Part shown: piece after piece, positions 16,554-25,089 of the stretch | Layout of the letters: each line of letters begins with the position of its first letter | Numbering within the stretch: the stretch's first letter is position 1 | Source of the DNA: Bradyrhizobium liaoningense | GTDB taxonomy: Bacteria; Pseudomonadota; Alphaproteobacteria; Rhizobiales; Xanthobacteraceae | Length of the DNA stretch: 64,000 nucleotides | Assembly (NCBI RefSeq): GCF_018130955.1 | Contig: NZ_JAFCJM010000004.1 | Location: forward strand, 62,001-126,000 | Direction: 5' to 3' | Notes under the pieces: model-generated | What the model was told of the DNA's origin: nothing | The model's database searches: none | Seen by the model: the letters and a program-made list of their open reading frames with translations, nothing else | Program-made: the position numbers and the translations under genes

Positions 16554-17944
16554 GCGTGGGCTCCGCCTGCAAAGATCTTCCCGGGATTCATCAGGCCGTT
16601 CGGATCGAGCGCCGTCTTGATGGCGCGCATGACGTCGACGGCTTCGCCGAGTTCGTCGGCGAGATAGGCGATCTTGCCGAGCCCGATGCCGTGCTCGCCG
16701 GTGCAGGTACCGTCCATGGCGACGGCGCGGGCGACCATGCGGGCCTGGAGTGCCTTTGCGCCCTCGATTTCTTCGCTCCTTTGGGGATCGACCAGGATCA
16801 GCATGTGGAAATTGCCGTCGCCGACATGGCCGACGATGGGCGCCGTGAAGCCATGCTCGTCCGCATCGCGCCGTGTCTCCGTCAGGCATTCCGCGAGCCG
16901 CGAGATCGGCACGCAGACGTCGGTAATGACAGCACGTGCGCCTGGCCGCAGGCCCAGGCCGGCGTAGAGCGTGTTGTCACGGGCGTGCCAGAGCCGGCTG
17001 CGATCCTCTTGCGCCTTGGCCCATTCAAAGCCGCGGCCACCATGGTCGGTGGCGATCGCCTGCGCGGCCTCGGCCTGTTCGGCAACGGCGGTCTCCGAGC
17101 CGTGGAATTCGAAGAACAGAGTCGGGGCTTCGCGGTAGCCGAACTTTGCATAGGCGTTGATGCCGCGCATCATGACGTCGTCGAGCAGCTCGATGCGAGC
17201 GACGGGAATGGCCGACTGGATCACGGAGAGTGCGGTATCAACGGCATTGTGCAGCGTATCGAAGCCGCAGACCGCGGCCGAGATCGCCTGCGGCACGGGA
17301 TGCAGCTTGAGCGTGATCTCGGTGATGATCCCGAGTGTGCCTTCGGCGCCGACGAACAGCCGTGTCAGATCGTAGCCCGCCGCCGACTTGCGCGCGCGTT
17401 TGGACGTACGGATCACGCGGCCATCCGCCAGCACGACCTCCAGCGCCATGACATTGTCCTTCATGGTGCCGTAGCGCACGGCCATGGTGCCGGAGGCACG
17501 GGTCGAGGTCATGCCGCCGATCGAGGCGTCGGCGCCGGGATCAATCGGGAAGAACAGGCCGGTAGACCGCAGCTCCACGTTGAGCTGCTTGCGGGTGATG
17601 CCCGGCTGCACCACGACATCCATGTCGCTATCGTGCACAGCGAGCACCTTGTTCATGCGCGCGAAGTCGAAGCAGACGCCGCCCGCGACCGAGGCGGCAT
17701 TGCCTTCGAGCGAGGTGCCGGCGCCGAACGGCACGATCGGCATGCTGGCGGCGGCGCACAGCTTGATGATCTCGGCGACTTCCGCCGTCGTCTCAGGGAA
17801 GACGACGATGTCGGGCGGCAGCGCGCGGTAGTAGGATTCGCTCTGGCCGTGCTGATCGAGCACGCCGCGCGCGGTGCTCGCGCGTGCGCCGATCATGCCC
17901 GTCAGGCGATCGGCCAGTGCTGCTGTGCTGACCCGCGGTCCCAT
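16550..17944 (-). CDS. FAD-binding oxidase/dehydrogenase (GlcD/D-lactate dehydrogenase type)
   Basis: A 464-residue flavoprotein of the VAO family. The N-terminal FAD domain shows VVFPETTAEVAEIIKLCAAA and VPFGAGTSLEGNAASVAGGV, and the C-terminal domain ends with GTCTGEHGIGLGK, typical of D-lactate, glycolate or D-2-hydroxyglutarate dehydrogenases. It would oxidise a 2-hydroxyacid and pass electrons to a quinone or cytochrome. In this operon a hydroxyacid side product may be its substrate. Two ATG codons stand in tandem (17947 and 17944); the second has better spacing from GGGAGG. Confidence 0.9.
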   Translation of the reverse strand: MGPRVSTAALADRLTGMIGARASTARGVLDQHGQSESYYRALPPDIVVFPETTAEVAEIIKLCAAASMPIVPFGAGTSLEGNAASVAGGVCFDFARMNKVLAVHDSDMDVVVQPGITRKQLNVELRSTGLFFPIDPGADASIGGMTSTRASGTMAVRYGTMKDNVMALEVVLADGRVIRTSKRARKSAAGYDLTRLFVGAEGTLGIITEITLKLHPVPQAISAAVCGFDTLHNAVDTALSVIQSAIPVARIELLDDVMMRGINAYAKFGYREAPTLFFEFHGSETAVAEQAEAAQAIATDHGGRGFEWAKAQEDRSRLWHARDNTLYAGLGLRPGARAVITDVCVPISRLAECLTETRRDADEHGFTAPIVGHVGDGNFHMLILVDPQRSEEIEGAKALQARMVARAVAMDGTCTGEHGIGLGKIAYLADELGEAVDVMRAIKTALDPNGLMNPGKIFAGGAHA

Positions 17945-18009
17945 CATTCCTCCCGTCTGCTCCCCTCGATGCCTCGCGGACTCTTTTGGTCCGTTGTGCT
18001 TGGTCCGGC

Positions 18010-18894
18010 CTAGGCGGCCTTTGCGTCGCTCGCAAGCTGCTTCAATCCGAAATCATAGTTCAAATGGAAGTAGTCCGCGTCCATCGTGCGACCATCTGGC
18101 GCACGGCCGCGCGGGCAGCGCACGAATTCGCGGATCAGGCTGTCCTTGACGCCGAACACCACGTCAGAGTCGAGATATTTGTCGCCGGCGACGAACACAT
18201 GCGTCACGAGCTGCTCGAAGCCGGGCGCCGAGATCATGAAATGCACATGAGCGGGACGCCAGGGATGGCGGCCCTGTGCGTCCAGCATGTCACCCACCGT
18301 GCCGTCGTGCGGGATCGGGTAGGCGGCGGGCTTGATCGACCAGAAATGGAAGCGGCCGTTGGCGTCGGTGTGGAACCGTGCACGCATTGCGAGGTCGCCG
18401 ATTCTTTCGAGCTGTTGCACGTCGTAATAGCCGTCATCGTCGGAATGCCAGACATCGACCACGGCGTTCGCGAGCGGCCGTCCGTCGACGGTCGAAACCG
18501 AGCCGGTGACCAGCATCGGGTCGCCTTCCATCTTGCCGGAGATGTCGTCGCCGCTGTTCTTCTCGGGCGCGGCCTGCACGAAGAAGGGCCCGAGCACCGT
18601 GGTCTCGGTCGCACCTTCCGGCACGGGATGGTTGATGGCGTCCACCAGCATGGAGACGCCGAGGGTATCCGACAGGAGGATGAACTCCTGACGCTTGTCG
18701 TCGCACATGTGGCCGATACGGGTCAGGAAGTCGATGCCGAACTCCCATTCCTTCTGGGTCGGCCGCACCTCGCGGACGAAGGCGTGGAGGTGCCGGACCA
18801 GTGCTTCGCTCACCTGCTTGATCCGAGGATCGGTTGCGCCGGCAATCCGTTCCAGCACCGCATCCGTGATGGTGTTTTCGTTAAAATTGCGCAA
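18010..18894 (-). CDS. Intradiol ring-cleavage dioxygenase, probably hydroxyquinol 1,2-dioxygenase
   Basis: A 294-residue non-haem Fe(III) enzyme that splits a catechol-type ring between the hydroxyls. An N-terminal helical linker domain (RIKQVSEALVRHLHAFVREV) precedes the catalytic domain with the iron ligands visible as Tyr in DDDGYYDVQQ, Tyr in AAYPIPHDGTVGDML and two His in RPAHVHF. The pairing with maleylacetate reductase points to hydroxyquinol (giving maleylacetate) rather than catechol. The start is a TTG at 18894 preceded by GGAGG at 6 nt; no ATG gives the complete N-terminal domain. It lies 16 nt behind the dehydrogenase gene. Confidence 0.88.
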   Translation of the reverse strand: MRNFNENTITDAVLERIAGATDPRIKQVSEALVRHLHAFVREVRPTQKEWEFGIDFLTRIGHMCDDKRQEFILLSDTLGVSMLVDAINHPVPEGATETTVLGPFFVQAAPEKNSGDDISGKMEGDPMLVTGSVSTVDGRPLANAVVDVWHSDDDGYYDVQQLERIGDLAMRARFHTDANGRFHFWSIKPAAYPIPHDGTVGDMLDAQGRHPWRPAHVHFMISAPGFEQLVTHVFVAGDKYLDSDVVFGVKDSLIREFVRCPRGRAPDGRTMDADYFHLNYDFGLKQLASDAKAA

Positions 18895-18910
18895 GGGATG
18901 CCTCCGTTGA

Positions 18911-19828
18911 TCAGAGCTTTGGTTCGCCAAGGTCGGGTTCGCCAAGTCCGGACGGTTTTTCGAGATGTCGGACGGTGGCGATGAAATCGGTCTCGCCGTC
19001 ACCGTGAGCGACGATGGCGCCATAGGTCTCGCGCACCTGGGCTGCGAGGTGGAGCGGCACGCCGACGGCGTGGCCGGCACCGAGGATGAGGTCGAGGTCC
19101 TTCGCCATCTGCTTGCACGAGAAGGTCGATTCGAAATTGCGCGTCCGAAGCGACGCGGTCTTGTACTTGACCATGGGCGAGGCGACCGCGCTGTCGTCGA
19201 GCACCTTCAAAATGTCTTGCCAGCCGATGCCGCCCTTGCGCGCCAGCGCCAAGCTTTCGGCCATCATCGCCGCCGACACCGCGATCATCAGATTGACCGC
19301 AAGCTTTGCATAGCGCGCTTCCTCAGCAGGTCCGAGATAGGTTTGCGCGCGGGTGAAGGCGGCAAACAGCGGCCTGAGGCCCTCAAATTCATCCTTCGGA
19401 CCCGAAACAAAACAGGTCAGCGCGCCCGTGTGAACGATGCTGGCATTGCCCGACACCGGCGCGCGGAGATAGGCGATGTCGCGCGCCCTGGCAGCGGCAT
19501 CGACCTCGGACGAGGCCTCCGCGCTCACCGTGCTGGTCTCGATAAGAACCGAGTTTGGCGCCATCGCACCGATGATGCCGCCAGCGCCGAGCATGACCGC
19601 GTGCAGCACGGCATCGTCAGGCAACGAGGTGATGACCGCAGCGCGGCCCCTGACAGCTTCAGCGGCTGATCCTGCAATCGAGATGCCCTGTTCTCGGGCG
19701 GCGGCGATGCGAGCGGCGCTCTGGTCGAACGCCGTCACGGCATAGCCGGCCTTCGCGACGAGAGCCGACATCGGCAGGCCCATCTTGCCGATCCCGATCC
19801 ATCCGATGTTCCTTGACGCGTCTGTCAT
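18911..19828 (-). CDS. 3-hydroxyisobutyrate-dehydrogenase-like oxidoreductase
   Basis: A 305-residue NAD(P)-dependent enzyme of the beta-hydroxyacid dehydrogenase family. The Rossmann motif is IGWIGIGKMGLPMSALVAKAGY (about residues 8-29), the substrate-binding APVSGNASIVHTGALTCFVSG follows, and the catalytic Lys lies in EEARYAKLAVNLMI. Family members oxidise 3-hydroxyisobutyrate or reduce tartronate semialdehyde or related aldehydes. Its place between an amidohydrolase and a ring-cleavage dioxygenase suggests a role in preparing the side chain of the ring substrate, which is inference. The gap to the dioxygenase start is 16 nt. Confidence 0.88.
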   Translation of the reverse strand: MTDASRNIGWIGIGKMGLPMSALVAKAGYAVTAFDQSAARIAAAREQGISIAGSAAEAVRGRAAVITSLPDDAVLHAVMLGAGGIIGAMAPNSVLIETSTVSAEASSEVDAAARARDIAYLRAPVSGNASIVHTGALTCFVSGPKDEFEGLRPLFAAFTRAQTYLGPAEEARYAKLAVNLMIAVSAAMMAESLALARKGGIGWQDILKVLDDSAVASPMVKYKTASLRTRNFESTFSCKQMAKDLDLILGAGHAVGVPLHLAAQVRETYGAIVAHGDGETDFIATVRHLEKPSGLGEPDLGEPKL

Positions 19829-19848
19829 TGTCGTCGTCCGTTAGCCGC

Positions 19849-21222
19849 TCAGGCGGCGCTCCCCTGCTTTTCGATGTCCTGCACCAGTCGCCGGCTGGAT
19901 TGCGCGAGCAGTTCTTTTTTCCGATCGAGCCCGTCGACGAGCAGCCGGCCATTCCGCTTCTTCCAGACGCCGCCGATCATGACGGCCTCGATATTGGCAA
20001 GGCTCGTCTGCATCACCACGGTCGCGGCCGGGTCGTGCACCGGAAACAGGTTGAGGTCGTCGGCACTGATGACGACGAGGTCTGCGAGTTTGCCGGGTGT
20101 CAGCGACCCGATCTGATCTTCGCGCCCCAGCATGCGCGCGCCTTCGGTGGTGACCCAGCGCAGCGCCTCGCGCACGGGAATCGTGGTCGTCTCGGGAATC
20201 GTGCCGCTGCTCTTGCGTGATTCCGCATTGTCGAGCGCGCGCTGCATCGATAGCGCGACGCGGGCTGCGGAGAAGACGTCGCCGGGCAGAATGGATTCGA
20301 GATCGACCCCGATCGTCGGCCGCATGCCGCGCTTCAACAGGCGTCCCGTGATGGGAAAGCCGTGGCCCTGGATCATTTCATTCTCCGGCGTCACCGAGAA
20401 CGAGACGCCGAGATCGACGAGGCGTTGCAGGAGGTCGTCGGAGAGGTCGTTGCCGTGGACAATATTGATGTTGGGCCCGACCAGGCCGACCTCGATCAGT
20501 TGCTCCCAGCCGCCCGGCGTCTTGGCCGGACCGCCGCCCTGGTGCATCGAGGCGATGAGGCCAAATTCCCGTGCCAGGCGAAAATCGTGCATGGCGACAT
20601 CGAGCGTCGAATAATGCGGGCCGAGGATCGCTAGGCCGAGCGTGACGAGGCCGTTGCGATCGGCGAGGTGGCTCTTGAGCAGCCGCTCCACCTCGCGGCG
20701 CGGATGCGGCACTTCCGAGAAGTGCGGCTCGCCCGGTTTCGGCTCCGGCTTGGGCGAGCCGTGGAAGAAGGCTGCGCGGATGCCGCTCTCGATCAGGCCG
20801 TACACCGCAGCGTCGGTGTGGGCAGGCGTCGGGTTGTTGTGGCACCAGTCGACCAGGGTCGTGGTCCCGCAATTGATCTGGTTCAGCGCGCCGACGAGGG
20901 TGGCGATATGGATGTCCTCGGGCCGAAACGCGGTCGCCAGCCCCGCATGCATGCGGCGGAAATATTCGAGCAGCGTCCAGTTCGCGGCAAAGCCGCGCAA
21001 GCCCGTCTGCCAGGTGTGCATGTGCGCGTTGATCAGGCCGGGGATGACGATGCGGTCACGGCCGTCGACGATCTCGGTCTCCGCTACGCCGCTGCCGAGA
21101 TCGATGTCGGGACGGACCTCCGCGATCTTGCCGTCTTCGATCAGCACGTCGCCGTTACGGAGATCGCCGATGCGGTCGTCCATGCTCAAAACGGTTGCGG
21201 ATCTGATCAGCGTGCGCCGCAT
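19849..21222 (-). CDS. Amidohydrolase of the chlorohydrolase/aminohydrolase (AtzA/TrzN/SsnA) group
   Basis: A 457-residue metal-dependent hydrolase. The metal site is complete: HxH in GLINAHMHTWQTGLRGF, His in IASMHQGGG, His in NIVHGNDL and Asp in PTIGVDLES. SVTPENEMIQGHGFP is also typical of this group, which removes amino or chloro groups from heterocyclic rings. It could deaminate or dechlorinate the compound that later becomes hydroxyquinol. The preceding gene stops within the start region: a GTG at 21231 overlaps that stop, and ATG 21222 is the alternative chosen here; neither has a strong ribosome site, which fits translational coupling. It is the third gene of the operon. Confidence 0.88.
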   Translation of the reverse strand: MRRTLIRSATVLSMDDRIGDLRNGDVLIEDGKIAEVRPDIDLGSGVAETEIVDGRDRIVIPGLINAHMHTWQTGLRGFAANWTLLEYFRRMHAGLATAFRPEDIHIATLVGALNQINCGTTTLVDWCHNNPTPAHTDAAVYGLIESGIRAAFFHGSPKPEPKPGEPHFSEVPHPRREVERLLKSHLADRNGLVTLGLAILGPHYSTLDVAMHDFRLAREFGLIASMHQGGGPAKTPGGWEQLIEVGLVGPNINIVHGNDLSDDLLQRLVDLGVSFSVTPENEMIQGHGFPITGRLLKRGMRPTIGVDLESILPGDVFSAARVALSMQRALDNAESRKSSGTIPETTTIPVREALRWVTTEGARMLGREDQIGSLTPGKLADLVVISADDLNLFPVHDPAATVVMQTSLANIEAVMIGGVWKKRNGRLLVDGLDRKKELLAQSSRRLVQDIEKQGSAA

Positions 21223-21227
21223 GCCGT

Positions 21228-22307
21228 TCACGCCGCAGCTCTTGTGGCAGCCGGCGGCTCGCCCGCCCAGGCGCGCGCGATCAGGTCGCGGATGGGGTTG
21301 CGCTCCAGCGGGCGCGGATTCCAGTAGGCATTGGTCACCGCGAGGTCGGCGGCCTTGTCGATACCGTTTTCGGGCATGCCGATGTCGCGCAGCGCCAGCT
21401 TTGCATTGAGCCGCCGCGCCAGATCGTAGAGACCTTGCGCGGCATCGCCGCCGCCGATCGCGCGCGAGATCCTTGCCATAGCATCGGGCACCGAGGGCGC
21501 GTTGTAGGCCAGCGCGTGCGGCAGGACGATGGTGTGCGTCTCCGCATGCGGCAGGTCAAAGGTGCCGCCGAGCGTGTGGCAGAGCTTGTGATGCAGCGCC
21601 ATGCCGACGGTGCCGAGGCAGACGCCGCACAGCCAGGCGCCATAGAGCGCCTCGGTGCGGGCCTCGCGGTCGTCGCTGTTCGTGGCGATAGCGGGCAGGG
21701 CGCGTGCCAGCGCGCGGATGCCTTCTTCCGCCATCAGCGACGTCACTGGATTGGTGTCGCGCGCGTAGAGCGCTTCGACCGCATGGGCAATCGCATTGAT
21801 GCCGGAGGTCGCGGCGAGCCCGACGGGCAGGGTGAGCGTCAGATCGACATCGTAGATCACGGTTTCCGGCAATATCGCCGCGTCGCGCACCGTGGTCTTC
21901 AGGCCATTCTCGGTCTGGCCGACGATCGGCGTCATCTCCGAGCCGGCATAGGTGGTGGGAATGCAGAGCTGGTTGACGCCGGTGCGCAGCGCCAGCGCCT
22001 TGCCGAGTCCCGTCGTCGAGCCGCCGCCGAGCGAGACCACGCAGTCGGCCTCGCAGGCTTGCATCGCCGCCAGCGCCTTCGCGGTCACCTCGACCGGCGT
22101 ATGCATGGTGGCGCCGGGAAAGATGCCGGCATAAAGCGGCCCGAGCGCCGCACCGAGGCTCTTGCCTTGCGCTTCCTGCTGCGGCGTCGTCAGCACCAGC
22201 GCACGCTTGCCGCCGAGCCGCTCGACCTCCGCCTTGGCCGCAGCCAGCGTCCCGCTGCCGAACACGACGCGGCAGGGCAGGTTTTCAAAGGTGAACGAAC
22301 CGATCAT
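21228..22307 (-). CDS. Maleylacetate reductase
   Basis: A 359-residue iron-alcohol-dehydrogenase-fold enzyme that reduces maleylacetate to 3-oxoadipate with NAD(P)H. The family opening FTFENLPCRVVFGSGTL, the nucleotide loop SLGGGSTTGLGKALAL and PTTYAGSEMTPIVGQTE are strong signs of maleylacetate reductase as opposed to general Fe-ADHs; the metal-region His residues appear in HKLCHTLGGTFDLPHAETH. It accepts the product of the hydroxyquinol dioxygenase four kb downstream in the same operon. Its ATG overlaps the stop of the Dabb gene by 4 nt (22304-22307), so it is translationally coupled as the second gene. Confidence 0.93.
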   Translation of the reverse strand: MIGSFTFENLPCRVVFGSGTLAAAKAEVERLGGKRALVLTTPQQEAQGKSLGAALGPLYAGIFPGATMHTPVEVTAKALAAMQACEADCVVSLGGGSTTGLGKALALRTGVNQLCIPTTYAGSEMTPIVGQTENGLKTTVRDAAILPETVIYDVDLTLTLPVGLAATSGINAIAHAVEALYARDTNPVTSLMAEEGIRALARALPAIATNSDDREARTEALYGAWLCGVCLGTVGMALHHKLCHTLGGTFDLPHAETHTIVLPHALAYNAPSVPDAMARISRAIGGGDAAQGLYDLARRLNAKLALRDIGMPENGIDKAADLAVTNAYWNPRPLERNPIRDLIARAWAGEPPAATRAAA

Positions 22308-22627
22308 GCGCCGGTCTCTTTGATGGGATAATCGACCTGGAAGCGACCGATCCGCAAGTCGCCCAATTCCTCCCGCACGCGAAGATGTTCCGGGTGAGTG
22401 GCGTACGCTTTCAGCGCGGCATCATCCCGGAACTCGGAGAACAGGACCACGTCGCAGGCATAATCGACATCGCTGACATCGACGCCGACCTCGATATGGG
22501 TGAGGCCGTCGATCCGGCCCTTCAGCCCCTCGAACAGGGTTTTGACCTTGGATCGGGCGGCGGTGCGCTCCGCAGGCGTCTCCCCACGCAGCCGCCACAT
22601 CACGATGTGCCTGATCGGGCCTGACAT
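22304..22627 (-). CDS. Dabb (stress-responsive A/B barrel) domain protein
   Basis: A 107-residue ferredoxin-like barrel protein. The Dabb pattern is clear: IRHIVMWRLRGETPAERT at the N-terminus, KGRIDGLTHIEVGVDVS in the middle and VVLFSEFRDDAALKAYATHPEH before the end. Members include small cyclases and dehydratases such as olivetolic acid cyclase, along with many of unknown role in aromatic catabolism. AGGGA 3-4 nt upstream supports the start at 22627; a longer frame to 22732 extends into the LysR promoter region. It is the first gene of the eleven-gene operon and is divergent from the LysR gene. Confidence 0.87.
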   Translation of the reverse strand: MSGPIRHIVMWRLRGETPAERTAARSKVKTLFEGLKGRIDGLTHIEVGVDVSDVDYACDVVLFSEFRDDAALKAYATHPEHLRVREELGDLRIGRFQVDYPIKETGA

Positions 22628-22668
22628 TTCCCTGATTTCCTCGCCTGCCGTCTTGGTTGTTGGCACTA

Positions 22669-22685
22669 TTTTGCCTTGCAGAAAA
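22669..22685. promoter_or_regulatory. Candidate LysR-type binding site in the divergent promoter
   Basis: TTTTGCCTTGCAGAAAA is an imperfect palindrome of the T-N11-A type lying between the Dabb gene (start 22627) and the LysR gene (start 22735). Its position about 50 nt from each start suits autoregulation and operon activation, but the match is weak and is an inference. Confidence 0.3.
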
Positions 22686-22734
22686 TGGAAATAAAGGCCA
22701 AAAATCGTAAGTCTCTTTTCCGATATATGCAAAA

Positions 22735-23700
22735 ATGGACCGGCTGCTCCAGCTCGAAGTCTTCTCCAAAACGGCCGAGCTCGGCAGCCTTTCCAAGGCC
22801 GCCGAGACCTTGCGGATGTCGAACGCCGCGGCGAGCCGTCATCTCAGCGCGCTGGAGGATCGGCTCGCGGTCCGTCTGATCGAACGCAACACGCGCCGGC
22901 AGTGGCTGACGGAAGCAGGGCAGGAGCTGCTGCAACGCTGCAGCACGCTGCTCAACGAGCTCGCCGAAGCCGAGGATGCCGTCAGCGACCGCGCGCTGTC
23001 GCCCAAGGGAATGCTGCGCGTCACGAGCTCACTGTCGTTCGCGATGATCTATCTCGCGCCGATGCTGCCGGCGTTCCGCGCGCTCTATCCGAATCTCAGC
23101 GTCCAGATCATCAGCGCCAACCGCTATCCCGATTTCATCGAGGCGGGCATCGACGTTGCGATCCGCACCCGCGAGCAGGAGCCGGACTCCAACATCATCG
23201 TCCGCCGCATCGGCCAGATGCGCCGCGTGCTGGCGGCCGCGCCGTCCTATCTCGCGAGCCACGGCCGGCCGGAGCATCCGGCCGATCTCGCGCGCCACGA
23301 CATGCTGATCTACAACCTCGCCAACGATCCTTATTCGTTGCGGCTGCGGCGGGGCAGCACCGCGCAGACCATCCGCATCGCGCCAACGCTCGACAGCAAT
23401 GACGGCCAGGTGATCCGCGGCGCTGCGCTCGCCGGCCTCGGCATCCTGATCCAGCCGCTTTATATCGTGCAGGCCGACATCGTGGCGGGCAAGCTCGTGC
23501 CTGTCCTGATGGACTGGGAGCTGCCGCTGCTCACGATGAACATCGCCTATCAGAACCGCGTGCGGCTGCCGGCCAAGATCAGGGTGTTCTCAGACTTTTT
23601 GGTCAAGTACATCCGCGAGCATTCGGACGCGGGCATCTGGATCGAGGCCAAGGAGGAGCGCGAGCGCAGCGCCGACATATCAAAACGTGATAGCTGGTAG
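22735..23700 (+). CDS. LysR-family transcriptional regulator
   Basis: A 321-residue regulator. The N-terminal winged helix-turn-helix is MDRLLQLEVFSKTAELGSLSKAAETLRMSNAAASRHLSALE (residues 1-41), followed by the linker helix and a periplasmic-binding-like effector domain. The conserved ARQ/RHLSALE recognition and the RVTSSLSFAMIYLAPMLPAF domain start are plain. It is transcribed away from the catabolic operon and is the obvious regulator of that operon, presumably responding to its substrate or an intermediate. The ATG at 22735 has no strong Shine-Dalgarno sequence; AAAAATGG context only. Length is normal for the family. Confidence 0.92.
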   Translation: MDRLLQLEVFSKTAELGSLSKAAETLRMSNAAASRHLSALEDRLAVRLIERNTRRQWLTEAGQELLQRCSTLLNELAEAEDAVSDRALSPKGMLRVTSSLSFAMIYLAPMLPAFRALYPNLSVQIISANRYPDFIEAGIDVAIRTREQEPDSNIIVRRIGQMRRVLAAAPSYLASHGRPEHPADLARHDMLIYNLANDPYSLRLRRGSTAQTIRIAPTLDSNDGQVIRGAALAGLGILIQPLYIVQADIVAGKLVPVLMDWELPLLTMNIAYQNRVRLPAKIRVFSDFLVKYIREHSDAGIWIEAKEERERSADISKRDSW

Positions 23701-23772
23701 AAGCATCCTCTGCTTTCGCGACATCGTCTCCTGCGCTATCAGCCGCAGTCGATCACCGCACAGGAGCCGTTG

Positions 23773-24684
23773 ATGCGATTTGCCGCCGCCATCTTGTCCG
23801 TCGTCGTTCTCGCGAGCCCCACTGCTGCCGAGGAGCTGTCCGGCACGCTCCAGAAGATCAAGGAAACGAAGCGGATCACGCTCGGCTATCAGGAGGCCTC
23901 CGTCCCGTTCAGCTATCTTGACGGCGACCAGAAGCCGGTCGGCTTCGCGCTCGATATCTGTCTCAAGATCGTCGATGCCGCGAAGAAGCAGCTCAACATG
24001 CCCGACATCGCGGTGGAGTTTTTGCCCGTGACGTCGTCGAACCGCATCCCCTTGATGGTGAACGGCACGCTCGACCTGCACTGCTCGGCGACCACCAACA
24101 ATGCCGATCGCCAGAAGCAGGTGTCATTCACCAACACGCACTTCCTGAGCGCGACGCGATTTGCCGCGAAGAAGGCTGCAAAGATCAGCTCGATCGACGA
24201 TCTCAAGGGCAAGGCCGTCACGGCAGTGGCGGGGTCGGTCAACCTGACGCAATTGGCCAAGGTCAACACCGAGCGCAATCTCGGCATCAGCGTCATGCCA
24301 GCCAAGGACCAGGCCGAGGCCTTCCTGCTGCTCGAGACCGACCGCGCACAGGCCTATGCACTCGACGACGTCCAGCTCGCGGTTGCCATCGCGCGCTCCA
24401 AGGATCCGTCGCTCTACATGATCAGCGAAGAGACCTTCTCCAAGCCCGAGCCCTACGGGATCATGCTGCGGCGGGAAGATGCGCCGTTCAAGGCGCTCGC
24501 CGATCGCGCCACCGCAGAGCTTTACGCGAGCCCCGAGATCGAGGTGCTGTACAAGAAGTGGCTGCAATCGCCGACGCCGCCGAACGGCCTGAACTACAAC
24601 GTCCCGATGTCGGCGGCGCTGCGCAACGCGTTCAAGAAGCCGAGCTCGAGCTTCGATCCGGACGTCTACGACACCACGAAGTAG
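23773..24684 (+). CDS. Glutamate/aspartate-type ABC transporter binding protein
   Basis: A 303-residue periplasmic receptor of the SBP family 3 GltI type. A signal peptide (FAAAILSVVVLASPTAAEE) is followed by LKKI-type TLQKIKETKRITLGYQEASVPFSY, GFALDICLKIVDA, IPLMVNGTLDLHCSATTNNADRQKQVSFTNTH and the second lobe ISSIDDLKGKAVTAVAGSVN. These match the glutamate/aspartate importer receptors. No permease or ATPase genes are adjacent, so it uses a transporter encoded elsewhere. CAGGAG lies 6 nt before the ATG at 23773. A stem-loop follows its stop. Confidence 0.9.
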   Translation: MRFAAAILSVVVLASPTAAEELSGTLQKIKETKRITLGYQEASVPFSYLDGDQKPVGFALDICLKIVDAAKKQLNMPDIAVEFLPVTSSNRIPLMVNGTLDLHCSATTNNADRQKQVSFTNTHFLSATRFAAKKAAKISSIDDLKGKAVTAVAGSVNLTQLAKVNTERNLGISVMPAKDQAEAFLLLETDRAQAYALDDVQLAVAIARSKDPSLYMISEETFSKPEPYGIMLRREDAPFKALADRATAELYASPEIEVLYKKWLQSPTPPNGLNYNVPMSAALRNAFKKPSSSFDPDVYDTTK

Positions 24685-24695
24685 CGCGACCGGTA

Positions 24696-24720
24696 GAGTG
24701 GCGCCTGCACGACGCCACTC
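24696..24720. terminator. Stem-loop between convergent genes
   Basis: GAGTGGCG (24696-24703) and CGCCACTC (24713-24720) form a perfect 8-bp stem with a 9-nt loop, placed between the stops of the receptor gene (24684) and the convergent small gene (24745). No T-run follows on either strand, so it is a stem-loop of likely but unproven terminator function. Confidence 0.5.
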
Positions 24721-24744
24721 CCTTGTCGACGGTGTACGCTCCGA

Positions 24745-25089
24745 TCAGAACGAGCAGCCATAGGCGGTGAGCGAGGCCTTCGTCGTATCCATGGTTTGCT
24801 TGCAAGTCGCCTCCATGGTCGCCTTCGTCGACGGATTCTTGGAGAGGTCGATCCATGCCTTGCGCGTCTGGTCGATCTGCGACTTGTACGTTGCGCGCTG
24901 CTCCGCGGGGACTTTGGACGCGACGCAGCTGTCGTATTTGGTCAGGAACTCGTCGCATGCGGCGATACCGGTGCTCTGCGCGTGGGCCGCCGTGACACCC
25001 GCGAACAAAGCGACGCCTGTGATGCCCGACAATATCCGTCGCCGATTCGCATTCGAACCTGCCGCGGCCTTTGATGTTGCTTGACGCAT
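24745..25089 (-). CDS. Small secreted cysteine-containing protein of unknown function
   Basis: A 114-residue protein with a twin-arginine-like N-region (NRRRILSGITGVALFAGVTAAHAQ) forming a signal peptide. The mature part has four Cys residues in the pattern ACDEFLTKYDSCVASKVP ... ATCKQTMDTTKASLTAYGCSF, likely two disulfides in a helical hairpin. Similar small periplasmic proteins occur in Bradyrhizobium, but no function is known to me. The ATG at 25089 has GGAAG 9 nt upstream and is preferred over the ATG at 25104. It is convergent with the receptor gene and is not clearly in an operon. Confidence 0.7.
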   Translation of the reverse strand: MRQATSKAAAGSNANRRRILSGITGVALFAGVTAAHAQSTGIAACDEFLTKYDSCVASKVPAEQRATYKSQIDQTRKAWIDLSKNPSTKATMEATCKQTMDTTKASLTAYGCSF

